The notes under the pieces: generated by a model
What the model was told of the DNA's origin: nothing
What the model saw: the letters and a program-made list of their open reading frames with translations, nothing else
Databases searched by the model: none
Shown: in pieces, positions 45,203 through 53,093 of the stretch
How positions within the stretch are numbered: position 1 is the first letter of the stretch
Layout of the letters: every line of letters starts with the position of its first letter
Assembly (NCBI RefSeq): GCF_024704835.1
Contig: NZ_JAMXBE010000002.1
Location: 124,001-188,000, forward strand
Direction of reading: 5' to 3'
Source: Parapedobacter tibetensis
GTDB taxonomy: Bacteria > Bacteroidota > Bacteroidia > Sphingobacteriales > Sphingobacteriaceae
Length of the DNA: 64,000 nt
Made by a program: the position numbers and the translations under genes

Positions 45203-46492
45203 TTAACGATTGTACGGATACTCCTGTACCCAGCGGAATTTGGTGCCGATCAGGCGGAAGCTATCCAAGTCGCGTTTGCGGAGACGTATCGTCACCGAAT
45301 CGTTCTTCATCACCCCTTGCAGTTGCAATACCTCTGGATATTGCTCGCACCGGAGGATGATTTTGTCGACATTATTCTGGCCCGTGCTGAGCGTAAGTCT
45401 CCTGGCCACCGTATCCACCGAAGTATTGAAAAACTTCAGTGAGTTGTCCATGGTTTTGACGTGTGTATATTCCGGCCAATCCATGATGAGTTGCCGCCAG
45501 CGGATTTTATCGGTAGTGAGCGGAGGCAGCGTGTCGCCGGCCAGCACAAATAATTCCGTATCGTATATCCCATATAGGGGCGACTTCGGGCGGTTATCAC
45601 CATATTGTTTCATCCCGTTCAATCTCGATGCTGTCTGGCTGATTACAACAAACCCGATGAAGCACACTTTCACCACGGTGAACGCGATGCGCAGCCAGTG
45701 CTTCCGCGAGCGGTATTTTACATTCGGTGCGGGCAGCGTAGGTTTGTTCCACACCAACACCCGCAAAAGGCGGTTGGCATCCGGCAGACAGAGGAACACG
45801 GCCATGGCAAACAGCAATGTCGAATACAATTTTACGGGGATATCGAAGCAAAAGTTTATGATGGCCACGTTGAACATCACCGCGGCCACCAGCAGTGCCC
45901 CCAGTAAGGTGGTGCGCCTGAAGAATAGCAGTGCTCCGCCCACCACCTCGGCAAGGCCCGTAAACATGCTGAATGCCTTGGAGTAGCCAACGTATGACCA
46001 TGCCAGCCCCATGGGCGATTTATCGCCAAAAGGCTGTACCAGCTGGAACAGGCTGGGTGATGTCATCTGCAGATGAAGCACCTTGATGACACCATACGCC
46101 ATCATCATCATGGCCAGATAGTAACGTATATATACCCTGAGCCAATACAGCAAGCGGTTGTATTCGGTACGGTGCCGGTCTACCAAACTCCATATGCTCG
46201 CAGCCAGCAGAGAAAGCACCGCTACCATGAGGAGGAACACATGGTCATACGTCTTGTCGCCGCTCCCGCTCCGAAATATCGTAATCGGTTCAGGCAAATG
46301 CAGGATGTGTTCACCCGTCCACGCCACCACCTGCTGCCAGGCCTTGCCATACCATAGGGCAAGCTGGTTGACCAGCGGGATGCTGTTTAACGGGAATGGG
46401 AAAATGTAGAGGGCAAAGAAAATGAAGAAGTAGCGGAATGCCCAACGCTGCAATCTGGTCCAGCGGGGTAAATGGTCAGTTGGTTTTTCCAT
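45203..46492 (-). CDS. DoxX-like membrane protein
   Basis: 429 residues with about seven hydrophobic segments. The central part is a DoxX-type four-helix unit: YLAMMMMAYGVIKVLHLQM, SYVGYSKAFSMFTGLAEVVG, LLFFRRTTLLGALLVAAVMF, then FNVAIINFCFDIPVKLYSTL. A soluble C-terminal domain of ~120 residues follows, mostly beta, ending FRWVQEYPYNR, probably on the outer face. DoxX relatives take part in thiosulfate:quinone or other membrane redox chemistry, but many are uncharacterised, and no cofactor motif is visible. It is transcribed alone, with the array regulatory site C directly downstream. Confidence 0.85.
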   Translation of the reverse strand: MEKPTDHLPRWTRLQRWAFRYFFIFFALYIFPFPLNSIPLVNQLALWYGKAWQQVVAWTGEHILHLPEPITIFRSGSGDKTYDHVFLLMVAVLSLLAASIWSLVDRHRTEYNRLLYWLRVYIRYYLAMMMMAYGVIKVLHLQMTSPSLFQLVQPFGDKSPMGLAWSYVGYSKAFSMFTGLAEVVGGALLFFRRTTLLGALLVAAVMFNVAIINFCFDIPVKLYSTLLFAMAVFLCLPDANRLLRVLVWNKPTLPAPNVKYRSRKHWLRIAFTVVKVCFIGFVVISQTASRLNGMKQYGDNRPKSPLYGIYDTELFVLAGDTLPPLTTDKIRWRQLIMDWPEYTHVKTMDNSLKFFNTSVDTVARRLTLSTGQNNVDKIILRCEQYPEVLQLQGVMKNDSVTIRLRKRDLDSFRLIGTKFRWVQEYPYNR

Positions 46493-46674
46493 CGTTCAGA
46501 TCGGTTATTTAGTTGTGTCGAAGATACTAAATTCCCCGGGGAACACCTGCGCATTGTACCGACCTTTGTAATATGGGGGGCAGCCTAATGGCGCCGACAG
46601 ACACACGTTGACAGGTGGATACCACAATCAATATATGCGCGAGCGGAAGTTTTCCACTGACAAGCGACGCAAAG

Positions 46675-47006
46675 AATCTTGCAGGAAGAACTTTTCAGCT
46701 GACCGGCTGGGAAGAAAATCTTGCAGGAAGAACTTTTCAGCTGACCGGCTGGGAAGAAAATCTCGCAGGAAGAACTTTTCAGCTGACCGCCTGGGAAGAA
46801 AATCTTACAGGAAGAACTGTTCAGCTGACCAGCTTGGGAAGAAAATCTTGCAGGACAAACTTTTCAGCTAACCAGCTTGGGAAAAAATCTTGCAGGAAAA
46901 GCTTTTCAGCTGACCGGCTGGGAAGAAAATCTTGCAGGAAAAACTTTTCAGCTAACCAGCTTGGGAAAAAATCTTACAGGAAAAACTCCCCAGCTTATGG
47001 GAAAAC
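46675..47006. repeat. 42-bp tandem repeat array, seven copies plus a partial eighth
   Basis: Units begin with AATCTTGCAGGAA at 46675, 46717, 46759, 46801, 46844, 46886, 46928 and 46970. Period 42, once 43. Each unit contains TTTTCAGCTGACC, then an imperfect inverse (GGCTGGGAA or AGCTTGGGAAAA), so each can fold as a hairpin. The array is open in more than one frame (NLAGRTFQLTGWEE as a 14-residue repeat), but the 43-base unit shifts the frame, so coding is doubtful. It occupies most of the 740-bp gap between the DoxX-like gene and permease 10. Unlike CRISPR, there are no unique spacers. Confidence 0.9.
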
Positions 47007-47148
47007 CCGGCAATCCCACCGGAACCGTCTGTTCCTCAGCCATCAATAGTGAACCTCCGGGGGGCCGGGAAACCCAACCGATTTTCCGCCAGTAGTGGGA
47101 CACCCGGTCACTCATCCCTCATCAACAATCCCTCTTACTACCACCACA

Positions 47149-47227
47149 GTTTCAGCCTGATGCTAACCCGGCCTAGGATACGGCAGCGTAGCGCCCCGGA
47201 TCCAGACGGGGAGCAATAGGCTGAAAC
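47149..47227. repeat. Palindromic element 1, long form
   Basis: Ends GTTTCAGCCT (47149-47158) and AGGCTGAAAC (47218-47227) pair perfectly; the inside holds CGGCCTAGGATACG and CCCCGGATCCAG. It stands 4 bases after the stop of permease 10. Three related elements follow other permease stops. Confidence 0.75.
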
Positions 47228-47231
47228 ATCA

Positions 47232-49652
47232 TCACTCATCCCGCAACGAATCCACCGGATTGGCCACCGCCGCCCTGAGCGACTGCGTAATCACCGTGGC
47301 CAGTGCCACAAGCAATACGATGGCGCCGCCAAGGGCCAATAACCATATATCCACATCGATCCGATAGGCAAAATCTTCCAGCCATTTATTGCTTGCCCAC
47401 CATGCTACAGGTGCGCCGATGGCAAAAGCGATACCGACCATTTTCATGAAACCGCGCGACAGTAGCAGTGTGATGCCCGATACACTGGCACCCAACACCT
47501 TCCGCACGCCGATTTCCTTTACCCGCCGGTTGATGGAAAGAAGCGCAATGGCAAACAAACCCATGCAGGAGATGGTGATAGCGAGCGCGGCCCCACTGAC
47601 GATGATGTTGGCGAACCGTTTGTCGCGCTGGTATTGGTTATCCGTATTTTCATCAAGATAAGAGGCTTCCTCGTTGGCCCCGGGGTTCACTTTTTCCCAA
47701 ACTTGCTCTACGGCTTGTAGCGAGGCGGAAAGGTTCTCAGGCCTTACCTTTACAAATAAGTATTCAATGGGAAAGTCATGGGGGTTGATCGTCATCGTGA
47801 GCGGCTCGATCTGCTGCCGAAGATCCTTGAAGTTGTAATCTTTGACCACGCCGATGACCTGATTGCCTCCCCATCCTCGTATGGGGGTGGGTTGTCCTAA
47901 AACCTTGTCGATACCACCCAATTGGGCTGCCATCTGTTCATTGATGACTACGGCATTCGTGTCTGTGGCGAAGTCGCGCGAAAAATCCCGGCCCGCCACC
48001 AGCTCGATATCCAGCGCGGCGAGGTAATCGTAGTCGACGCGCAGGTAGTGCGACCGGACTGTTCTCCCCTCATGTTCAAAACCAATGATGGACGTGGACA
48101 TTCCGCCGTCGTGGCCCCTGCCGATATTGATGTCCGACCCACTCACGCTTTCCACCTGGGGCAATGCCGCTAGTTCAGCGCGCATGCGCTTGATTGCGGT
48201 CTCGCCATCCAGTTCATCACCGATGGGGATGCTGATGACCTCCGTCTTGTTGAAGCCCAACGGGCGTGTTTGCAGGAAATGCAGCTGGTTGCTGACCACC
48301 AATGTGCCGATAATGAGCGCCACCGCAATGGCAAACTGCACGACGGTCAGCGTATTCCGCAGGCCGCCCCCGCTGTTCAGCTGGAATTTTCCCTTAAGGG
48401 TCGTGATGGTATTGATGCGCGCCATGGCCCATGCCGGGTAACCCCCTGCGACCACCGTAATCAGGAGGAACGCCAGCGTGAATAGTGCCACATTCCGTCC
48501 GGTGAAGAGCATACCCATCTGCAAGGAGTAGTTCATGTTAGCATTGTATTGCGGTAACAAGCCCCACGCCAAGACACCGCCTAGTCCCAAGGCCAACAAA
48601 CAAACCACTAACGACTCACCCCAAAGCTGGGTGATGAGCTGCCAAGTCCTGCCGCCCAGCGTCCTCCGCATCGCGATTTCGCGGCCCCGGGTAAATGAGC
48701 TGGCAAGGGAGAGGTTCACGAAATTGGAACCCGCTATGAACAAGATTAGCCCGGCCAGCAGCAACAGCATCCATGGGAAGGTGGGGTTACTTCCGCCGCC
48801 TATACCCAGGCTGTTCAGGTGGTAGGCTTTCAAGGGTAGTGCCTTGAGGGCCAGATATTCGCCATTTCCATCAGGCTGTGCGCCATCGCGCTTCAAGTTG
48901 GCGATGCCCTTGGTGTAGTGGGTGGCCATGAACGGCCGGGCTTGCCGGTTGAATGTTGCAGGATCCAACTTCCCGTCTGCCCATTGGATGAACACGCCAT
49001 GATTCGCGTGATCCCAGTTGTCCAAATATGCTTGGTAGTCTGGCATCAGGTGTTCAAAACGCAGTAGCGTGTTGAAGGTGAGGCTGGAATTGCGGGGCAG
49101 TGTTTCCGTTACCGCGGTCACCAGTTTGCTTTGCCATTGTCCGTTGACCTGCGCTTCGACGGGTTGTCCGACAACATCGGTATGTCCAAAAAGATTGTCG
49201 GCCATCGCTTCGCTGATGACGATGCCATCCAGGTTTTCCAATGCCGTCTCCCGGCCTTGCCGGAGCGGGAAACTGAACATCTGCAGGAAATCTACATCAA
49301 CGAACTTCGCCGAAGCGGCAAATTGCTTGTCGGCATGGCGTAGGATGACCCCGCCGTTTCCGTAGCGGCTCATGCGTTCTACCGACGGGAGCTCGGCTTT
49401 CAATGCTGGGCCGAATGGTATGGGTTTCGTTTCCCCATATGCTTTCCCAGTGGTTGGGTTAGATTCCTCATACACGAAACCTATGCGGTCGCGGTTCATG
49501 TGGAAGTTGTCGTACGACAATTCGAACATCGCCGTGAGGAACAGCAAGATTGCTGCGCCAAAGGCCATGCTGAGCCCCAGGATATGGACGGCGGTGAATA
49601 CCTTGCGTTTGGCAAAGTTCCGGACGGTTATAAAAAGAAAATTCCTGAACAT
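47232..49652 (-). CDS. MacB/FtsX-type ABC permease 10, divergent member
   Basis: 806 residues. N-terminus MFRNFLFITVRNFAKRK, different from the MIKN/MIRN type. The first coupling segment is REIAMRRTLGGRTWQLIT, the most divergent of the array (Met-Arg-Arg for Val/Ile-Arg-Lys), while the second is standard (VKEIGVRKVLGASVSGIT). The end is RAAVANPVDSLRDE. The gene is visibly more G+C-rich than permeases 5-7, suggesting another origin. It is alone in its transcription unit behind site D; the expected start point is within a few bases of the ATG. Confidence 0.92.
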   Translation of the reverse strand: MFRNFLFITVRNFAKRKVFTAVHILGLSMAFGAAILLFLTAMFELSYDNFHMNRDRIGFVYEESNPTTGKAYGETKPIPFGPALKAELPSVERMSRYGNGGVILRHADKQFAASAKFVDVDFLQMFSFPLRQGRETALENLDGIVISEAMADNLFGHTDVVGQPVEAQVNGQWQSKLVTAVTETLPRNSSLTFNTLLRFEHLMPDYQAYLDNWDHANHGVFIQWADGKLDPATFNRQARPFMATHYTKGIANLKRDGAQPDGNGEYLALKALPLKAYHLNSLGIGGGSNPTFPWMLLLLAGLILFIAGSNFVNLSLASSFTRGREIAMRRTLGGRTWQLITQLWGESLVVCLLALGLGGVLAWGLLPQYNANMNYSLQMGMLFTGRNVALFTLAFLLITVVAGGYPAWAMARINTITTLKGKFQLNSGGGLRNTLTVVQFAIAVALIIGTLVVSNQLHFLQTRPLGFNKTEVISIPIGDELDGETAIKRMRAELAALPQVESVSGSDINIGRGHDGGMSTSIIGFEHEGRTVRSHYLRVDYDYLAALDIELVAGRDFSRDFATDTNAVVINEQMAAQLGGIDKVLGQPTPIRGWGGNQVIGVVKDYNFKDLRQQIEPLTMTINPHDFPIEYLFVKVRPENLSASLQAVEQVWEKVNPGANEEASYLDENTDNQYQRDKRFANIIVSGAALAITISCMGLFAIALLSINRRVKEIGVRKVLGASVSGITLLLSRGFMKMVGIAFAIGAPVAWWASNKWLEDFAYRIDVDIWLLALGGAIVLLVALATVITQSLRAAVANPVDSLRDE

Positions 49653-49664
49653 ACCGTGCTATAT

Positions 49665-49679
49665 GCATTTTTCAGGCCA
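49665..49679 (-). promoter_or_regulatory. Sigma-54 promoter for permease 10
   Basis: Minus strand TGGCCTGAAAAATGC: GG-N10-GC. The -24 half differs from the TTTGGCGCAGT type of sites A-C. Confidence 0.6.
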
Positions 49680-49732
49680 TTGTTTCAAGTTGTTGTTGTT
49701 CAGTGACTTGTTTGGTGTGTAAAACATCGGGG

Positions 49733-49769
49733 TGTTCGAAAACGGACACCTGTTGTTCATATGCGGACA
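49733..49769 (-). promoter_or_regulatory. Tandem 16-bp enhancer-like boxes, site D
   Basis: TGTTCGAAAACGGACA (49733-49748) and TGTTCATATGCGGACA (49754-49769), spacer CCTGT, 54 bp from the -24 element. Confidence 0.7.
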
Positions 49770-49795
49770 GGTATCGCCGATGGTCAGTTCGGATG

Positions 49796-50086
49796 TTATC
49801 CAAATAAATTTGAATGGCTGCCGGTCCGGACTAGTTCCAGCTGGTTGATTTCTTCGTTTTCATCCCAGATTAATAGTAAGTCAGGCTTTACGTGGCATTC
49901 CCAATACCCATTGTAGCTCCCCTTGAGTCGATGGGGTCTGTGTTTCCGGTCTAGGCCTCGGTGGCCCTGTTCTGATAAAATGACAACAATATACCGTAGC
50001 AGTTCGAAATCCTTCAGCGAACGTTTCTTTAGTAATTTAAGATCCTTTACGAACCTGGAGGAAGTCGTGATCTTATAGCTTGCCAA
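49796..50086 (-). CDS. YafQ/RelE-type mRNA interferase toxin
   Basis: 96 residues. The family signature is complete: RPHRLKGSYNGYWECHVKPD with His65 and Asp69, LLLIWDE, and the C-terminal RTGSHSNLF with His91. YafQ-type toxins cut mRNA on the ribosome. Lies 9 bases after its antitoxin gene in the usual antitoxin-first order, between site D and a CocE scar. Confidence 0.93.
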   Translation of the reverse strand: MASYKITTSSRFVKDLKLLKKRSLKDFELLRYIVVILSEQGHRGLDRKHRPHRLKGSYNGYWECHVKPDLLLIWDENEEINQLELVRTGSHSNLFG

Positions 50087-50095
50087 GGCTAGTCG

Positions 50096-50293
50096 TTAAA
50101 TGCTGTTAAAAAGCGATTCCACGTCGTCAAACTTTTTGCCTTTCCCTTCTTTAAGCTCCTTCATCGCAGCTAGGGTTTCTTTGTTTGGTGTGTCATTTTC
50201 TTTTTTAACTTTCACTGTTATACCCAGCTCTTTCAATAACGCCTTTATTAAAGGTGTTTTATCGTCAGGTACTTTGATTTCCAATGTTTGCAT
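50096..50293 (-). CDS. RelB/DinJ-like antitoxin
   Basis: 65 residues from MQTLEIKVPDDKTPLIKALL; the upstream Met at 50314 would overlap the TACTTTTG promoter box (50319-50312). A short beta strand plus helix at the N-terminus fits a small DNA-binding fold; the Lys-rich middle (KVKKENDTPNKETLAAMKEL) and ESLFNSI tail would bind the toxin. Confidence 0.85.
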   Translation of the reverse strand: MQTLEIKVPDDKTPLIKALLKELGITVKVKKENDTPNKETLAAMKELKEGKGKKFDDVESLFNSI

Positions 50294-50349
50294 GGTACGC
50301 AATGTTATACACAAAAGTAATCAATAATTTTGATAAAAAGATACCCTCT

Positions 50350-50589
50350 TTACTGTTCCAAAACATACACCGTCAAATGGGAGGCATGGTCGCCACCATG
50401 GTAAATGCGGTGGCGTTTTCTGAATCTATGCCCTGCCTCGGGCAAGCTGAAATCTACCGGCGTGATTTCGCCCAACAACGACATATGGCGACCCATATGA
50501 ACAGGATGTGTAGCATTGAGCGGCGCGCAAGCGGGTTTTCCCTGGGGTGGTTGGCTGTTTTCCATCACTGAAACACAAGCGGATTGCAT
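50350..50589 (-). pseudogene. C-terminal scar of a second CocE/NonD hydrolase
   Basis: The frame reads EITPVDFSLPEAGHRFRKRH then RIYHGGDHASHLTVYVLEQ. It matches the end of the gene at 34691 (VTPVNFSLPDIGHTFRKGHR and THRIYHGGNHSSHLTVAILG), but about 37 codons between the two HRI motifs are missing: the deletion joined the repeated HRI codons. Upstream at 50565-50663 a 32-residue frame (MNYGDKVKFFEEHKFEITAH) is all that is left of other coding sequence, unrecognised. Confidence 0.7.
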
Positions 50590-50717
50590 TGGGAAAACGG
50601 AAGATGCGCAGTAATCTCAAATTTATGCTCTTCAAAAAACTTGACTTTGTCGCCGTAATTCATAATTATCCTCACCAAATACCCGCGTAAGCAAAGCTGA
50701 GGACGTCATTCCAAGGG

Positions 50718-51451
50718 TTACTTATTAGGTATCTGATTCATTTGTTGCTTATACATCATTTCGAAACTGTTCCAATCCGTGATTTCGGTAGCGTCCGTGA
50801 TAAACCATAGGAGTGACTGCACATTGGTTAACACCCCATAATAATCGTCGGAAAAATCGTCCCCGTCTAGGTAGTCGACCGCCGAAATCTTCTTGTTTTT
50901 CAAGTCGCCCACAAGACGGGCGATGAGCTTGCTGTTAGTTACCGGTCCGAAAGTGTAAACTGCGCTACCGTTGGCTGATGCCCGTGACGCGTTCCCGCAA
51001 TAGGTGTAAAAGACAAAGCGGATGGTTGTCTTGGGGGGATGACGATGGTTTCGTCTTTTACGACAATCCCGTTTTGGTAACTATCTGTCGTGGAGATGAG
51101 TATCAGCCCCCCGGGGAAGGTAATGGTCTTCTCGTCGTCGTTGTCGTTGCGTAGGCCAATACATACGGTAACAAGTAGGCCGCTTCCGATCTGGATTTCG
51201 GCCTCCTGGCATATTCCGCCCCTAATTTCGCCATCCACGGTGACACCGTCTGGCAGCGTGAACTGGGCGCCCAATGGCGAACCGGATTTTTCACCAAGAC
51301 CCGGCAGGTTCCCGATTTCTTCTTCCAGTTCTTCGGGTCCTGGATCGTTGTCTTTGCTGCATGAGAATAAGGATGTGGCAAGCAGTAAGACGATAGCTAA
51401 TTGCATTAGGCGGTGGGGGTTGATCTTTTTTAATACACGTTGGATGTTCAT
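50718..51451 (-). pseudogene. Frameshifted lipoprotein gene, unknown family
   Basis: Frame 1 (51451-50939, 170 residues) starts with a lipoprotein signal, LATSLFSC (Cys31), and continues as a beta-rich domain (GAQFTLPDGVTVDGEIRGGI). Just before its stop the sense moves to another frame: SAVYTFGPVTNSKLIARLVG, KNKKISAVDYLDGDDFSDDY and on to NQIPNK at 50718. The two parts look like one protein of about 240 residues split by a one-base shift near 50950-50990. An assembly error cannot be excluded. Confidence 0.6.
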
Positions 51452-51487
51452 GGAATACTATTCGCTTTGATGATGATAACTATTTCA

Positions 51488-51509
51488 TTGCCGTCTTTGC
51501 AGACGGCAA
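51488..51509. repeat. Perfect 9-bp hairpin
   Basis: TTGCCGTCT-TTGC-AGACGGCAA upstream of the lipoprotein. No U-tract on either strand, so not a standard terminator. The rest of the 51452-51820 gap holds only the serpin promoter box. Confidence 0.4.
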
Positions 51510-51674
51510 CTCACGCATAGCGAATATCGTTCCAAAACCGGATGGTCGGGCCTGCCAGCCCTATGCTTCGCCCATGTTCCATCCCTGCGATATCCATGTG
51601 TTAGCCTATGTATTGCCGTGAAAAAGGCCGAAACACGGCATTTCATAGGGAAACCATAGGGAATAAGGGGTATG

Positions 51675-51682
51675 TACCTTTG
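51675..51682 (+). promoter_or_regulatory. Possible -7 box of the serpin gene
   Basis: TACCTTTG matches TAnnTTTG; it would give a leader of about 130 nt before the serpin ATG. The -33 element is not clear. Confidence 0.35.
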
Positions 51683-51820
51683 AAAAGACAATAGAAGTTG
51701 TAACCAAAAGATGATCCATGGGTAAGATCGAGGCGGACCGAGTCGGCATGTCAGTCCAAGATAAAGGAACAGCTTGTAGCATTTCGCTGGCCATATCCGT
51801 CTTTAAGATAAAAACCATCC

Positions 51821-53083
51821 ATGATGAAACCATTCGTTAATTACGGTGCATTGCTACTCAGTGTGGCCACCATAAGCTTAGCCGCTTGCAATAAAACCAA
51901 CCCGGAAAAACTAGGGACTGGCAAGGATTTGCTGTTGACAGCCGTAGAACAGGAGAAAGCGGGAACCGATAATTTGTTTGCTTTCGAACTGTTCCGCACG
52001 GCAACGGCAGACCTAAAGGACAATGAAAATGCCTTACTCTCGCCGCTAAGTGTCAGCATAGCGTTGGCCATGACCAATAACGGTGCCGCCGGGGAGACAC
52101 GTCAGGCCATTGAGAAGTCCCTGAAGTTTGATGGCTTTACCACGGAAGATATCAACGCCTACTACCAAAAACTGTTGACTGACCTACCGGCACTTGACCC
52201 AAGAACGACCCTGGATATTGCTAATTCCATCTGGTACCGGCAGGGATTCAGTGTGTTACCGGATTTCCTTGATGTAAACCGTACGTTTTACAAAGCCGAT
52301 GTATCCGCACTGGACTTCTCGGCACCCAATGCCGAAGACGTTATTAATGACTGGGTAAGCAACAAAACCAAAAAGAAAATCCCGACGATTATCGATGGCG
52401 GTATCCCAGCCAATATGGTGATGTACCTGATCAACGCCGTGTATTTCAAAGGCGAGTGGGAACAACGCTTTGATAAATCCGCCACCAAAAAAGGAACGTT
52501 CACACGGCATGATGGGAGCTCCCTGCAAACGGACTTTATGCATGTGAAGCATACTTTTAAGGTAGGGGCAACCGATGAAGTTGAAGCCATCGAATTGCCT
52601 TACGGCAACAAGAAATACAGTATGGTCATATTGAAGCCCCATGGTGATATCAGCCCCGCGCAGTTGACAGAAAAGCTGAACGATACGGATACTTGGTCAA
52701 CACTGGTTTCGCGTTTCCAACCTCGGGAAACCCAACTTGCGCTGCCGAAATTCAAATTCAGCTATGAAAATAAACTGAACGACGAACTGATTGATATGGG
52801 CATGGGTATTGCGTTTGGCCCCGGCGCGGATTTTTCCGGTATCGGAGGCGAACGGAACCTCCTCATCAGTGAAGTGAAACAGAAATCCTTTATTGAAGTT
52901 AACGAAGAAGGAACAGAGGCTGCGGCGGTGACATCTGTCGGTGTCGAATTAACATCCCTGCCACAGGTATATACATTCAATGTTGACCGTCCATTCCTGT
53001 TTGCCATCCGCGAAATCACCACCGGGTTGATCCTGTTTGTTGGGCAGGTAAACGACCCATCGGTTAAGGCGACTAAGGGGTAG
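51821..53083 (+). CDS. Serpin family lipoprotein
   Basis: 420 residues. Lipoprotein signal with SLAAC (Cys23), then a full serpin fold: NALLSPLSVSIALAMTNNGA (helix B region), YLINAVYFKGEWEQRFDKSA (strand 3A and following), the hinge EVNEEGTEAAAVTSVG and the C-terminal DRPFLFAIREITTGLILFVG. The hinge residues (E-E-G-T-E-A-A-A) match inhibitory serpins, so it probably traps a serine or cysteine protease. The reactive loop continues VELTSLPQ; its P1 cannot be fixed. Bacterial serpins are thought to protect against host or own proteases. Cell-envelope location, own promoter, convergent with permease 11. Confidence 0.95.
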   Translation: MMKPFVNYGALLLSVATISLAACNKTNPEKLGTGKDLLLTAVEQEKAGTDNLFAFELFRTATADLKDNENALLSPLSVSIALAMTNNGAAGETRQAIEKSLKFDGFTTEDINAYYQKLLTDLPALDPRTTLDIANSIWYRQGFSVLPDFLDVNRTFYKADVSALDFSAPNAEDVINDWVSNKTKKKIPTIIDGGIPANMVMYLINAVYFKGEWEQRFDKSATKKGTFTRHDGSSLQTDFMHVKHTFKVGATDEVEAIELPYGNKKYSMVILKPHGDISPAQLTEKLNDTDTWSTLVSRFQPRETQLALPKFKFSYENKLNDELIDMGMGIAFGPGADFSGIGGERNLLISEVKQKSFIEVNEEGTEAAAVTSVGVELTSLPQVYTFNVDRPFLFAIREITTGLILFVGQVNDPSVKATKG

Positions 53084-53093
53084 TATTAGCGAT

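Noticed and set aside
45210-45986. 258-codon plus-strand frame
   Set aside because: Antisense to the DoxX-like gene, no recognisable domain.
46608-47095. Repeat protein or CRISPR array in the 42-bp repeat
   Set aside because: Open frames exist only because the unit length is divisible by three; the 43-base unit shifts them, and there are no unique spacers as in CRISPR.
47108-47125. Remnant of another permease end (LMRDE and stop) before palindromic element 1
   Set aside because: Only five codons match DSLRDE; plausible in this context but too short to separate from chance.
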